Positions 1 to 11,699 of a stretch of DNA of 64,000 nt are shown one piece after another (the first letter of the stretch is position 1; each line of letters begins with the position of its first letter). The position numbers and the translations under genes were made by a program. The notes beneath the pieces are model-generated. The model searched no databases and was not told the origin of the DNA. It saw only the letters and a list, made by a program, of their open reading frames with translations. The DNA is from Terfezia claveryi. Lineage: Eukaryota > Ascomycota > Pezizomycetes > Pezizales > Pezizaceae. The stretch lies in NCBI GenBank assembly GCA_015179025.1, contig WHUX01000014.1:1-64000 (forward strand), given 5' to 3'.

Positions 1-2073
1 AGGTTGTATACCCCTCTCAAACCTAATTTGGTGAACTATTTTGCTTTAGAAAGCCTGGCTAATGTCTCCTAAATTAGTAGTAGAAGGTACCTATTTTTTA
101 CTGTTATCTCATTCAGGTTATAATAATTAATACACAACTAAAAGTAGCTATCTGATTTCTTCACGAACAGTACTGGAGCACCCACTGGTAAGGAACTATA
201 GCTAATGAAGCTCTTGTTGAGATTTTCTTCTAAGTACTTCTTTAAGACTTTTAGCTCTATATGGGATATTCCATAGAGGGGCTCATAGGGAGGGGTTTTA
301 CTTTCTATTAGTGGAATCGTATGGTCATATGGTTATTGGGGGCCAGCTTCTCCACTACCTTTTCTAACAATAGGTCAATGAACTTGTAGTATTCATCTGG
401 AACCAGGAATTTCTACTCATCTTTAGACCTTGTCTTATTAATCTCCAAATTAATCTCATAAATTGAGAGGGTATAGGCCTTGAGCTTATACCTTCCGATG
501 AGATGAGCGAAGGCCCCTACTCTGATAAAGTTAATATCCTAGAGTTTGGTAGGGGATATTGGAGGAATAAGGGTAATAGGGGGAATAGGAGGGATAGTGG
601 TATTAAGGTGTTCTATCGAATTCACTATCTGGGATAGGTAGATAATAGGGGGTAGTAATACACACAATCTAGTAGTAGTGGCTTTCAGATTTCTACAGTA
701 GTTTTTGTAGTAAGGGCTCTTAAACTGTAAAGTATAAAAGCTAAAGTTGATTGATATATTATAGATTGTAAGCCATGGGATTTCAAGAACAATTAGGTAC
801 TTGAGGTTTGTAAGGAATATAGGAAGGCTTTCAGAGTAGTCCTCTTTCTGGGTGAAAGTACATATAATATTGATGATGGCTTCAGAAGAGATAGGTTGGC
901 TATCAATAATATAGAGAAGGCAGAGGGTTTTGAGCTTAAAGGTAGGTATGGCATGCTTACTGACAAAGGCCTGGTCGATGAAGGCAATTCCTGAGGCTTT
1001 ATAGTCTACGAGAGCTGATGTAATAAGTGTTTTACTATTGAAGGATATCGTGATAGGTACAACAAAATGCTTACCAAATAGGTAAGGCTCATCAATAGAT
1101 ATAGAAGGAATAGAGAAAAATAATAAAGATAAATAACCTAATACAGGTCCTTTGCTAGTATCAGTAACTAGGCAAAGGATAGGGCTTTTCCCGACTTATC
1201 CACCTCTTCGATCCTAGATTCGGTAATGGCATGGGTGGCCAGCAAGTAGTTTTTTTAGAGGGGACATGCTACAATAAAATAGTTCCCTTTTTCATATGCA
1301 ATATATAAACTATTAGTATAGCGATGGTCTCTTTCCTCTTAAGTAAGTCGAGGCCTACCTATAGATAGGTCTATAGGAGTAGCACCAACTGCTATAAGAG
1401 AGGAATGTATAGGTTTGTTGATAGGCATGGTGGGTTATTGGGTATGTGTAGCTGTAAGGAAGCTTGTTCGTAGATTCAAGGTTGAGAGGGTTTTTTGAGG
1501 AGCTCTGAGTTCCACTGTTTATGGTTCCATCTAGCTGGCTTGCTCAATAAGTTCCTCTAGAGTTTTAGTTAGTAGGCAGTAAACCAAAGCTTTTTTCACC
1601 TCGAAGGTAAGTCTATCTTTGAACTAATCTAGCTTGGCTTCATTATTCTAACTGAGCTCTACTACTAATCTGGAAAACTCAGCAATATAGGTTCATCAGG
1701 AAGGAATTATAGTTTGCCTTTAGTGGCATCCAGGGCGCCTGATGGCGCCTACTAGCGCCCACTGGCACCCAAGGCACCCAGCAAACAAATAGTACTTGTT
1801 TCATAGGTGCCTTGGGCGCCAGCAGGCGCCAGCAGGCGCTATCAGGTGCCCAGGGTGCTACTAAAGGCAAACTATAATTCTTTCCTGATGACTTAACAGT
1901 TTGTTGTACTTTTGCTTGAGGTCTCATAGGGCCCAGCTAGCAAGTCCTTTAGGATCTAGGTCTTCGAAGGCTCGGTCCAGGATTGCTATTAGTGCTGAAA
2001 TGTCTACCAGGCTGAGATCAATCCTCATAGCCTTAACGAAGGGCTATACCTAGTCTATAGTCTTACTCTCCAG
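1..2073 (-). mobile_element. Degenerate Ty3/Gypsy fragment, reverse orientation
   Basis: The reverse complement matches the plus-strand Gypsy element of this window across gag, protease and the start of reverse transcriptase. Bases 1-70 mirror about 5030-5100, and 420-490 mirror about 4610-4680. Bases 1920-2000 encode a gag stretch (ILDRAF, then an alanine-leucine-lysine stretch) like that near 3280. The reading frames are broken by many stops, often TAG or TAA where the plus copy has CAG or TGG, as expected of C-to-T decay. The 5' end of gag and its LTR are missing, because the fragment stops exactly at the 5' LTR of the plus-strand copy. The left end runs off the window. It is a dead relic; no functional product is expected. 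Confidence 0.85.
1694..1890. mobile_element. Foldback MITE inserted in Gypsy gag, Plavaka-like ends
   Basis: The two ends are near-perfect inverted repeats of about 35 bp starting CATCAGGAAGGAATTATAG. The GC-rich middle is built of GGCGCC-type repeats. It interrupts the minus-strand gag: homology to the plus copy resumes on both sides. The terminal CATCAGGAA equals the end of the 9.9-kb Plavaka element (CATCAGGAACGA), so this is probably a non-autonomous derivative. The flanks (GTT and ACT) are compatible with a degraded TA target duplication. Confidence 0.75.
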
Positions 2074-2588
2074 TGTCACAACTGTGTGCTCAGTTGTCCT
2101 TGCCATCACCTGTGATCGCAGGTGATGGGTTATTGCCATTGTTGTCTTTGTCATCACCTGCGATCGTACGTAATGGGTTATCATTATTGTTGCCCTCGGC
2201 ATTACCTGTGACGCAAGTAATAGATTATTACTATTGTTGTCTTTGTCATCACCTGCGATTGCAGGTGATAGGTTATTGTTATCATTACCTTGCTTGACTT
2301 CTGAGATAGGGATCTTGGGAAGGTTATTTCCCCCCTGCCCTGACAGAGATATGTATATATAGATCCTGTCCCTCACACTGTTATTGGATCCCCATCCAAC
2401 ATCTTGTATACCCAATACTGGACCTCGCTTCTCCCAGTACTTGTGCACCTCTCTTGTACACCTCCTTGTCTCATGAAATAGCTCTGCAGCATAGCTGCCT
2501 CCCTCGGACACATGTGGCAACTACTTCCACATGTCTCTTGTCCTTGCCCTTCGCCTCCTGCCCTTGCCCTGTCCCAGCCTTCCCCTAG
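2074..2588 (+). repeat. 5' LTR of the Gypsy element
   Basis: It starts TGTCACAACTGTG and is similar over its whole length to 7878-8391. Four units of about 60 bp in its first 220 bp each carry a palindrome close to ATCACCTGCGATCGCAGGTG. A TATA-like ATGTATATATAG lies near 2351. The exact 3' boundary is uncertain: similarity to the other LTR stops at CCCCTA, and a CA end could lie at 2595. Confidence 0.85.
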
Positions 2589-2689
2589 TTATACATATAG
2601 CGTTCCTATGTGTGTCTTGCTCTAGCCTCTGCCTTCTCTCCAGCGTACCCCTTGGTCAACTTGTTCCCAGAGCCTACTTTACACTATGT

Positions 2690-3904
2690 TGGATCTTCTC
2701 GACCAACTGGTACGCTGTTATGTCTGGAACCCCTTCACTCGCTATCAGGTTTCAAACCTAGAGGAGCTCCTCTATACCCTCAGGCCTGAACAAATTGAAT
2801 GCCTATCATTAAGAGGTTATCAATATCTTCGAGACCATGGATGCCATCGGGGCTGAACTCGGCAATAGCTTGGCTATGGCTGAATGAAAACTGAGATCTA
2901 CCGATGAATAAATAACAGTACTCCAAAATGACCTCGACAATGCCACTATCGCTCTGGCTAATAAGTGAACCATGATCCAGACCCTCAACCGCGCTATGGC
3001 TGCTATGTCAGCAATCCCACTCTCCGCACCAACTGCCAAAACCAAAAGTATTCCAACCTCCCCCAAATTTAATAGGGATAGGGCTCGTCTCCGAGCTTAG
3101 AAGAACTTGGTAAACCTCAAACTCAATGGGGACTCAGCCACATTCCCATCTGAGCAATACCGATTGGCTTATGTCTTTGCCCTGCTGGAAGGTAAGGCAG
3201 TAGATCAAATCCAGTCATATATCTTTGAGACTGGGATTAAGCTGGATGGCATCCTAATACTCTTCACTATTCTGGACAGGGCTTTTAGGGACTCCGATGC
3301 CATGGGCATGGCTAGCCGAGCCCTCCAAGCCCTGAAACAACGTAATTCAGATCTGTCCACATATGTGGTAGAGTTATCCAGCCTGGCAGCAGAAGTATTG
3401 TAGAACCACCAGTCAAAGCTCGAGCAGTTCTAGGAGGGACTGAATGACGAACTTCAACAAGCCATGGTCACCCTCCTAAAGACCAAGAGTCTCGACGAAT
3501 TAATTGACCAGGCATCCAGAGTGGAACAATGGATGGCTATGTTGACACACTGCCCTACTTTCTGCCCTGCTATCTGCTCACCTCAGCAACTACAGCAACA
3601 GTACCAGCAACAGCAACTGACCCCTAAGCCTACCTAAGTCCCAGCCTCAGCTAAAAAACCTGCGCACCCATCATTGGTTGCAGGAGGGACCACCCCTATG
3701 GATCTCTCATCTGGAAGACCACACCTTACCCAGGAGGAAAGGGACTGCCACCGCACTAACGGTTTATGCATTGCATGTGGAAAGAGGGACCACTTCATTG
3801 CAGCATGTCCCCTTCACAAGAATCGCACCCTGGCCGCCCACGTCATATCTGAATTATGGATTGAAGAGGTTGAAGAGTTGGGAAAAGGAGAGTCCCTTGC
3901 CTAG
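2690..3904 (+). pseudogene. gag-like pseudogene of the Gypsy element
   Basis: The region encodes a capsid-like stretch (open at 3107-3403, continuing past stop codons to about 3560), a glutamine-rich linker, and a zinc knuckle of the form C-x2-C-x4-H-x4-C near 3768-3812. In-frame stops occur where glutamine or tryptophan codons are expected, consistent with C-to-T decay. Gag would form the intracellular particle of the retrotransposon. It is not functional as read. The start of the ORF is not identifiable because the leader is also degenerate. Confidence 0.8.
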
Positions 3905-6900
3905 TTACTAACACTAGCAAGGGACCTGCTTCAGGTCATTTATCTTTGTCTACATTTTCTTTACCTACATTTATATCTGTTAATCAGTCTCGCCTGTTTG
4001 GCGAGCACTTCGTTGTACTTATAACTGTCAAGTTCAATGATAAAACAGTGGTTACATCAGCTCTTATAGATTGTGGTGCTTTTGGAATAGCATTTATTGA
4101 CTAGACCTTTGTCAGTAAAAATGCTATACCAACCTCTAAGCTAAAGACCCCCTGCCTTTTTGATGTTATTAATGGCTGCCCTATCTCTTCTAGAATGATT
4201 ACCAACCTCGCATGCCTGCCCAGCACCATGGGTGATCACTCGGAAGATCTCCCAATATTCGTAATCAAGCTAAAGTATCTAATTGTCCTTGAAATCCCCT
4301 GGCTTAGGATATAAGATATATCAGTTAGCTTCAGCTCTTACACCTTGCGATTCAATAGCCCTTATTGCAAAAAACACTATAGAGACCCAAATACTACTGT
4401 CATTGGGCTGTGCGCATTGCCACTCCTAATAATCCACCCGATTTAGGTAGTACTCCTGCCTGCACACATCAATGCTACCATTCCCCTTGTTTCATCAGTT
4501 CCCCTGGTTACCCCTATTCCCCCAGTTTCCCTAATATCCCCTACCCCTATAAAACCCCTGAATATTAATTTTATTGAAGCAGGGGCCTTTGCTCATCTCA
4601 CCAGGAGGCATAAGTTCAAGGTGCATACCCTCTCAATTTATGAGATCAATCTGGAAATTAACAAGACCAGGTCCAAGGAGGAATGGAAATCCTTGGTTTT
4701 GGATGAGTACCATGAGTTTATTGATTTGTTCTAAGAGAAGGCCGCAGAAAAGCTTGCCCCCTATCAACTATACGACTATACAATCCTGCTAATTGAAGGA
4801 AAAACTCCCCTTTATGCCCCCCTCTATAGAATGTCTCTAGTGGAATTGGAGGCCCTAAAGAAGTACCTAGAGGAGAACTTGAATAAGAGCTTCATTCGGC
4901 ACAACTCTTCCCCGGTGGGTGCTCCTGTACTATTCGTGAAGAAATCAGATAGCTCTCTTTGGTTGTGTGTTGATTATCATAGCCTGAACGAGATAATGGT
5001 CAAAAACAGGTACCCCTACCTCTAATCTAAGAGACATTAGCCAGGCTTTCCAAGACAAAATGGTTCACCAAATTGGGCTTGAGAGGGGCGTACAACCTGG
5101 TACGGATCGCTGAGGGAGAGGAGTAGAAAACTGCCTTCCAGACACATTATGGCTACTTCGAGTACAATGTTATGTCCTTCGGCTTAACTAATACTCCGAC
5201 CTCTTTCCAACACTTTATTAATGACACTCGGCAAGACTTTCTGGATGTGTTCTGCATGGCTTACCTCGATGATATCTTGATCTATTCAGATACTCTGGCA
5301 GAGCAAAAATCTATGTCAGGCAAGTCTTGGAGAAGCTGAAGCAGACTAGGCTGTATCTTAAGCCTGAAAAATGCAAATTCCACATCCAAGAAGTGAAGTA
5401 CTTAGGCTTGATCATAACTACAAAAGGTATTAGGATGGACCCCGCCAAAGTTGCTGCAATCTAAGAGTGGGAAACCCCAGCCAATTTGAAGGATATGCAA
5501 GCCTTCCTAAGATTTACTAACTTCTACCGCTGATTTATTCTGGGATACTTAAGGATTGCAGCACTCCTGATGGCCCTGACGAAAATGAAGGTAGAAGCTA
5601 GCTCACACCTGACGAAAAGAGCCTTCCACTGGAATCTAAAAGCCCAATCTGCTTTCTAGAACCTCAAGGAAGCTTTCTACTCAGCACCAATCCTGGCCCA
5701 TTTCAACCCCGAATAGGAGTGTGTAATTGAAACCGATACCTCTGACTATGTCTCCACAGGAATCCTGTCCCAGAACGACGATAACGGTATCTTCCACCCA
5801 GTGGTATACTTCTCAAAAAAGCACTCCCCATTGGAGTGTAATTATGAAATCTATGATAAGGATTTAATAGCCATTGTATGAGCATTTGAGGAGTGGAGGC
5901 CACACCTGGAGTCAGCTAAGGAGATCATCGAGGTACTATCCAATTATAAGAATCTTGTGTACTTCACCACCACTAAGCTGCTGAACCGACAGGAGGCTAG
6001 GTGGTTAGAGTTCTTATCTCGATTCAACTTCAAGATCATGTATCGGCCTGGAAAAGTTGGGGGTAAGTCAGGTGCACTGTCCAGGAGATCAGGAGATCTT
6101 CCTAAAGGGGGGGATGAAAGGCTAAAGTACCAAAATCAGGTGGTACTAAAACCTAAAAATCTCAACCTGGCGGCCAATAGCCATACTGATGCTGATGCTG
6201 ATGCTGATGCTGATACTGATACTGATACTGATGCTGATGTTGATGCTGATACTTAAGCTAAAGCGAACCCCAGAACAGATCTCCTTCTGTAGATACGACG
6301 GGCATATGCAGAGGACGACCTAGTTAAGGATATAATCGCTGCAGTGGAGTCTAGACAGTACCGTCATACCAACATTTCTCTAGCCGAGTACACCACTCAA
6401 GACGGCCTCCTATACCACTTAGATCGGCTCTATATACCTGAAGGGAGCTGCAGATGCAGCTGATCATGGAACACCATAATACCCTAGCTGCGGGTAATCT
6501 TGGAGTAGCTAAAATGTTAGAGCTACTAGCTAGGCAATATACGTAGATTGACTAACGGAAGGAGGTGGAGCGGTATATATGGAACTGCCATATTTGCAAG
6601 CATGCTAAGCCTACCCATCATGCTCCTTATGGACCCTGAAGCTCCTGGAGATCCCAGACCAACCTTGGCAATACCTAATCATGACTTTTTGACTAGGTTG
6701 CCAGAGGATTCGGAGTTTAATACTATTCTTATGGTAGTAGACCGATTGACCAAAATGAGGCATGTTATACCTTGCCATGATACCTGTTCGGCCCGGGACC
6801 TTGCCGGCCTCTACCTCAACCATGTATTCTGCTACCATGGTCTCCCCAAGTCTATTGTCTTGGACTGGGGCCTCCAATTTGTCTCGGACTTCTGGAAGGT

Positions 6901-7736
6901 ATTGTGCGAGCTTCTTAGAATCAACATACACCTCTCTACGGCATATCACCCCCAAACAGATGGTCAGTCCGAGTGAATGAATGCGATCATAGAGCAGTAC
7001 CTGAGAGTATCTGTCAATTACCAGGAAAATAACTAAGTTTCGCTGCTGGCAACTTGTGAGTTCACTGCTAACAACCATTTCTTGGAGACTCTAAAAACCT
7101 CCTTGTTCCTAGCCAATTATGGCTGGCACCCTCGCTTCGTGGACTCCCTAGCACCTCTGTACAAGGCTAGGGAGAACACTCTAGCTAAGGAGTTCGCCAC
7201 AGAGATTGCTGAGTTGCACTCCACTCTAAGAGCCGAACTGGTATATGTTCAAGCCAGGCAAATGGAGTATGCCAACGGATCATGGTTGCCAGCCCTCAGG
7301 TATCAGCCAAGAGATAAGGTGTGGCTCTCCAGCAGGCACTTCTGAACAGAACGGCCATCTTGCAAGCTTGACTACAAGTTCCTGGGTTCCTTCAAGGTAG
7401 TGGCCACTGTAGGCACTCATGCCTATCAATTGAGGTTCCCCAAGGACATCAAATGCCACCATATTGTCCACATCTCGGAGATTAAGCTAGCTGTAGACGA
7501 TCTCCTCCCCGGGCAAAAGCACCCCTCACTCCCTCCCATAAAGATCGCAGGTGAAGAGAAGTAGGAAGTTGAGGAGGTACTGGACTCCAGAAAGTGCTAT
7601 AAGCGAGTTCAGTATAAGGTCAAATAGTTAGGGGACGAGGAGACTACTTGGCAACCTGGAAAGACTTGGAAAACGCACAGGACTTAGTGACCCTGTTCCA
7701 CCAACAATACTTGAGGAAGACTCACCCAGTTGAATA
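3905..7736 (+). pseudogene. pol-like pseudogene (PR, RT, RNase H, IN, chromodomain)
   Basis: Recognisable blocks in order are: a protease motif D-C-G-A near 4071; RT fragments around 4890-5030 and the Y-L-D-D box near 5264; RNase H around 5700-5950; the integrase core around 6720-6980, with the conserved aspartate region before QTDGQSE; and a C-terminal chromodomain-like piece near 7560-7670. The frame changes repeatedly and stops are frequent. A GCTGAT-rich microsatellite lies between RNase H and integrase. Together the domains would copy and integrate the element, but this copy cannot encode a continuous polyprotein. Confidence 0.85.
6186..6254 (+). repeat. (GCTGAT)n-type microsatellite
   Basis: Alternating GCTGAT, ACTGAT and GTTGAT units would encode an Asp-Ala/Asp-Thr repeat inside the decayed pol region. 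This is probably slippage expansion after inactivation. Confidence 0.9.
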
Positions 7737-7863
7737 ATGTTAGACCCTTTGAAATCTTATTATTGTTTGGAGTTGGGGTTCTTGTTTTTACCCTTGTTGT
7801 TGTTTTCTGTATTGATTTTGCCGGTTGTCATGCCCAGGCCTCCTAGTCACTGGAGCTCCAGCC

Positions 7864-7877
7864 TAAAGGGGGGATAG
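7864..7877 (+). other. Polypurine tract of the Gypsy element
   Basis: The purine run AAAGGGGGGATAG lies immediately before the TG start of the 3' LTR, the usual site for plus-strand DNA priming in LTR retrotransposons. Confidence 0.75.
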
Positions 7878-8391
7878 TGTTACAACTATGTACTCAGTTG
7901 TCCTCGCCATTACCTGCGATCGCAGGTAATGGGTTATTGCCATTGTTGTCTTTATCATTACCTGTGATCGCAGGTGATGGGTTATGGTTATTGTTGCCCT
8001 CGGCATCACCTGTAACACAGGTGATAGGTTATTACCATTGTTGTCTTTATCATCACCTGTGATCGCAGGTGATGGGTTATTGTTATCATTACCTTGCTTG
8101 GCTTCTAAGATAGGGATCTTAGGAAGGTTATTTCCCCCCTGCCCTGACAGAGTTATATATATATAGATCCTGTCCCTTGCACTGTCGTTGGATCCCTATC
8201 TAACGTCTTGTATACCCAATATAGGACCTTGCTTCTCCCAGTACCTGTGCACCTCCCTTGTATACCTCCTTGTCTTGTTTAACAGCTCTGTAGCACAGCT
8301 GCCTCCCTCCGACACACATAGCAACTACTTCCGCATGTCTTTTGTCTTTGCCCCTCGCCTCCTGCCCTTGCCCCATCCCAGCCTTCCCCTA
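7878..8391 (+). repeat. 3' LTR of the Gypsy element
   Basis: It starts TGTTACAACTATG and repeats the 5' LTR, including the palindrome-bearing units and the TATA-like stretch near 8155. Its last bases CCCCTA are followed directly by the TIR of the Plavaka element. Confidence 0.85.
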
Positions 8392-8880
8392 CATCAGGAA
8401 CGACGGTAGAATACCTTGCGTACGTCTCACGCCTTCTACGCCAGCAAAGGTATTCTGACAGTTGTGGACGCAAACACTCGCAGGTTCGCGCCGCGACGTG
8501 AATACTCGCAGGCTTGCGCCGTGACGCCTTGTTTGCGTCATGACGGGGATCCTAATGGGCTCACGTCGCGACGCTGGGACCTGAACCTCAGCGTCCTGAG
8601 GTTATATCATTGGGAACGCGCCCAGGGGGTATATCCGTTATGCCCGCGCCCTGGCGTTGTCTCTCTTGTGTCCCCGCCCAGATGCTGATCGTCCTCCGTC
8701 CACTCTATTTTCTTTTGTGAAGTCATCTCCGCCGACGGACTCTAAAGGGTCACGTGCCGACCCTAGGGATCCGTCAATCACTGGCTTCCCGGCGCCAGCC
8801 GTCGATACGGCGCCACCCTTCGATACGGCGCCACCCGTCGATTGCAAGCCTTCTGGCGCCCTCTGACGTCGGCGATCACA
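8392..8880. repeat. Left GC-rich subterminal region of the Plavaka element
   Basis: This stretch is rich in CGACG, CGCAGG and TTGCGCCGTGACG motifs; a variant of the last recurs near the right end (about 18208). CACTA-like elements carry such subterminal repeats as transposase binding sites. A 69-codon ORF (8657-8866) rich in proline and serine overlaps it, but I see nothing to support it as a gene. Confidence 0.6.
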
Positions 8881-9249
8881 AGGAAACCCGAGGCTAATTG
8901 CACCTTATATTCTGCACCCCAATTATTCACATGCATCTGTTGATCCCAGCAGTTTCGTGCACCAGGTTAACCCTTTTTCTGTTGGACTCCTTATTCTATT
9001 TCTGTGATTCGTGTACCCCTGAACTATGTAACCAAGACAAATAAATTCTAACATCCCACAAGCCCTCCGAAAACTAATATATCCCCAACCTTGTCCCTTT
9101 AACAAAACTCCCTCCTCAACTACCAAACCAACACTAAAATAACTAAACATCCAAAGCCGACACCTCTACAAATATCTACCGACCTATCCATTCAGAATTT
9201 CCTCCGTTCGTGCGTCCGCAATCTCCACAATATCGAGCCCATCAGCGTC

Positions 9250-11205
9250 CTACAAGTCATCTTCTGCGTCCTCGCCATCCTCTTCGTCCTCGCCATCCTC
9301 TTCGTCCTCGCCATCCTCGTCTGAATCCTCTGCATTCAATTCCTCATCCAATTCGTCCTGCACGTCATCAAAGTTACTGTGCCCACTCTGCTCTCGGAGA
9401 TCATCATCCTCAACATCACCATTAGCGAGGATGGTTGGCAATCCTGCGTTGATATTTTCAGGTATTGCCGATTCATCTGGTTCCGTCGGCGAACCTTCAT
9501 CGAAATATCCGGAGGGGATTATGCTTCCTTTCTCCGCCTCTTGAAGATCCGCAGCCAGCTCCTCAGCGTACTGCGCGAGTTCTCTAGGCCCCACTCCGTA
9601 TGCCTCTGCTCGCTGCCATCGCACCACCTTACCGTGCAGTTGACACATTTTTGCTATCTCCAGCCGAATGATTTTCAACAATGTTTGCTCCATTGTTGTT
9701 GTCAAAACGTTCCACTGATCTAGCATCCTGTTAAAATCAACTGTCATACTGTCAGTATCGCTCATCGGACATTGAAGATTCTTTGCTTACCACCGGCTTT
9801 TTCGTAGTTAAAAAAGTCTCCATCTTGGAACATCCCCGTCTCATATGTCTGCAGGGCGTGCTGCAGAGTAGCAAATATCAGGCACATAAAGGGGCCACTA
9901 ATTCGGGCCATGAAGTCGGCATCTCTGTTTCCGAGTTTTTTTGCACCATCAAAATAGTTCATATGTATGAAGTCCACTGCTTCACTTGCTCTGAACCGCT
10001 GACCCCACCCCTGTCCATATTAACGTCCTTGTTAGTGTCCGGCCGTACTCGAATCATCTCTCATACACGTACCACGCGTTTCTCCCTTTGGCATGTAAAC
10101 CTATCCTTATCCAATAACCAGCTTACATGTTTGCGAATATATTCTGGACTGCAATTTTGATCAAATCCATACAGCCTAGCAATATGACGTTTCGCTTCAT
10201 AAACTAAATGCGACCTCGTCCTCGACTGGATGCTTCGAAGCTGTTATCAGACTGTCAGCATACGCCACAAGATATCCGATATACTACCCACATATGAATC
10301 AATTCTACTTGTCCGCTCTTCATCAACACCACACTCCACCTCTGCTACTTTCCATGCCGCTACTAACATGGATTCCGTACCTTCAGCATCTGGCAATGGA
10401 TTTTCGAAGAAAGTTACCCTCTCGATTCTCTTGGCTGCAATCATCACCACTGTCTTGGTAATTCCCTCAAATTGCGTGAAACTGCGATTTCTAGGTGCAC
10501 TTTGCCTTGAACCTTTCATTCGTGGTTTTGGTGCCTGGATACCCTCATCGTTCTCTGCTGCAATGTCGTGCTATCAACCCCTGGGGAAGTTGGTTCATTA
10601 AGGGTGTCCAAGGGTGAATTTATGCGTCCACCACTAGACTGTGACCATGCTGCGGCCGGAGGTGACGACGCTTGACTTTCCTGCTGAATAACGTTATAAG
10701 CGGATTTGAATTTTCACTAATATATCTGTGCAGATAGGACATAGGTGCGCATACGTCTGGTGGTGCCCTTGTTACATTCATCTTTGCAGATACCTTTGAT
10801 GGTCCTCCAATGGATCTTGAACAACCATCGACGCTTCGTCGGAGTATCTACCAAACACCAGTACAATGTCAGCGTTGTCACCACTGTGTCACAATTCTCA
10901 CCTCTGGAAAATTGATTCTAGCCTGGAAGGTTGGGGGAATCTACTCCCAATCCGTTAGATGTATAAATAGGTGCGTTCAACAAAAGACATTGACCCACCG
11001 GACTACTATCCCTAACAGAATTTTGCGAGCCTGCGTCGGACATTAACAGTCTGTCGGAAGACTCCAAAGGTTTATTCCCCAGCGCCGCACCGCGTCGCTT
11101 GGTTCTCCCTTCCTTTAGGTCAGTATTGTTAGCATCTCTCTTGAGAGGGTTTGCCCTCTCTTTCCCTTTGCTTTGGGTGCTTTTCTTGCCGTTGCGTGTC
11201 TTCAT
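9250..11205 (-). CDS. DUF6532-like protein, Plavaka passenger gene
   Basis: Supported exons, minus strand, are 10292 upward (partial), 10240-10073, 10010-9791 and 9740-9250. The introns of 51, 62 and 50 bp keep frame. The likely start is the ATG at 11205, which opens a basic, lysine-rich N-terminus. The exon structure between about 10520 and 10918 is unresolved. The core runs from a block reading RVTFFENPLPDAEGTE, through a YGF motif and a RFRASEAVDFIHMNYFDGAK block, to LQHALQTYETG. That order resembles fungal DUF6532 proteins, which are abundant in Agaricomycetes and have no known function. The C-terminus is very acidic (DEEDGE repeats). It lies in the same transposon as the transposase but on the opposite strand. 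Confidence 0.6.
9262..9325. repeat. 18-bp tandem repeat coding the acidic tail
   Basis: About three units of CTCTTCGTCCTCGCCATC encode the DEEDGE repeat at the C-terminus of the DUF6532-like protein on the minus strand. Confidence 0.8.
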
Positions 11206-11619
11206 GGTTTCGTATTGAGAGTTCCTCTAGTTGGTTGCGTCCATCATTGGAACGGACATGTGGGCCTCTTTAAGTGTTCATCACCCCTCCTAATGCTCAC
11301 TGAGACGTTGAAGAGATAATGGGGGATTGTCATAATCCGAACTAGAAACATGTGATACACAAACTGGATTGACGAAATACAAGAAATTCCAATGACAACG
11401 TTCAACTGCTCAATACAAAAAATCCCAAAAAATACGACCATTACTGAATCTGAAACCAAGCAACAACAAAAGAGGAAAAAACCTGCGCAAAAAGCCCGGA
11501 CCTCCTCCAAATATAAACGATAATAAAACATTCAGCCCAATAAAACCTCAGAAACCTACCAACACTGAGAAAAAACACGTAAAAAGGTTTCACAACAAGC
11601 CGGAGTCCCACCCAAAACC

Positions 11620-11647
11620 AAAAAAAAAAAAAAAAAAAAAAAAAAAA
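11620..11647. repeat. 28-bp poly(A) run
   Basis: An uninterrupted A run lies between the 3' end of the 527-aa gene and the 5' end of the DUF6532-like gene. It reads as poly(T) on their coding strand. Flanking direct repeats that would suggest retroposition were not seen. Confidence 0.9.
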
Positions 11648-11699
11648 TGCCTACCCACGCTGCATCGCAGACGCTAACTATCCACCATCTAGTTGTCCT

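Larger units (their letters stand above)
2074..8391 (+). mobile_element. Ty3/Gypsy LTR retrotransposon, chromodomain type, inactive
   Basis: The element is about 6.3 kb with two LTRs of about 514 bp and a purine-rich tract before the 3' LTR. Internal order is gag with a CCHC knuckle, protease, reverse transcriptase, RNase H, integrase and a C-terminal chromodomain-like stretch. That order defines Metaviridae-type elements of fungi (chromoviruses). Stops and frameshifts interrupt every domain and the LTRs differ at many positions, so the copy is old. No target duplication can be read: the left flank is an older copy of the same family and the right flank is the Plavaka element. Confidence 0.9.

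Noticed and set aside
2100..2290. Regularly spaced palindromic repeats as a CRISPR-like array
   Set aside because: They lie inside the LTR of a eukaryotic retrotransposon, occur in both LTRs, and their spacers are repeated too.
8657..8866. Proline-rich 69-aa ORF at the left end of the Plavaka element
   Set aside because: It lies in GC-rich subterminal repeats, has overlapping open frames on both strands as GC-rich DNA tends to, and shows no domain or splice context.
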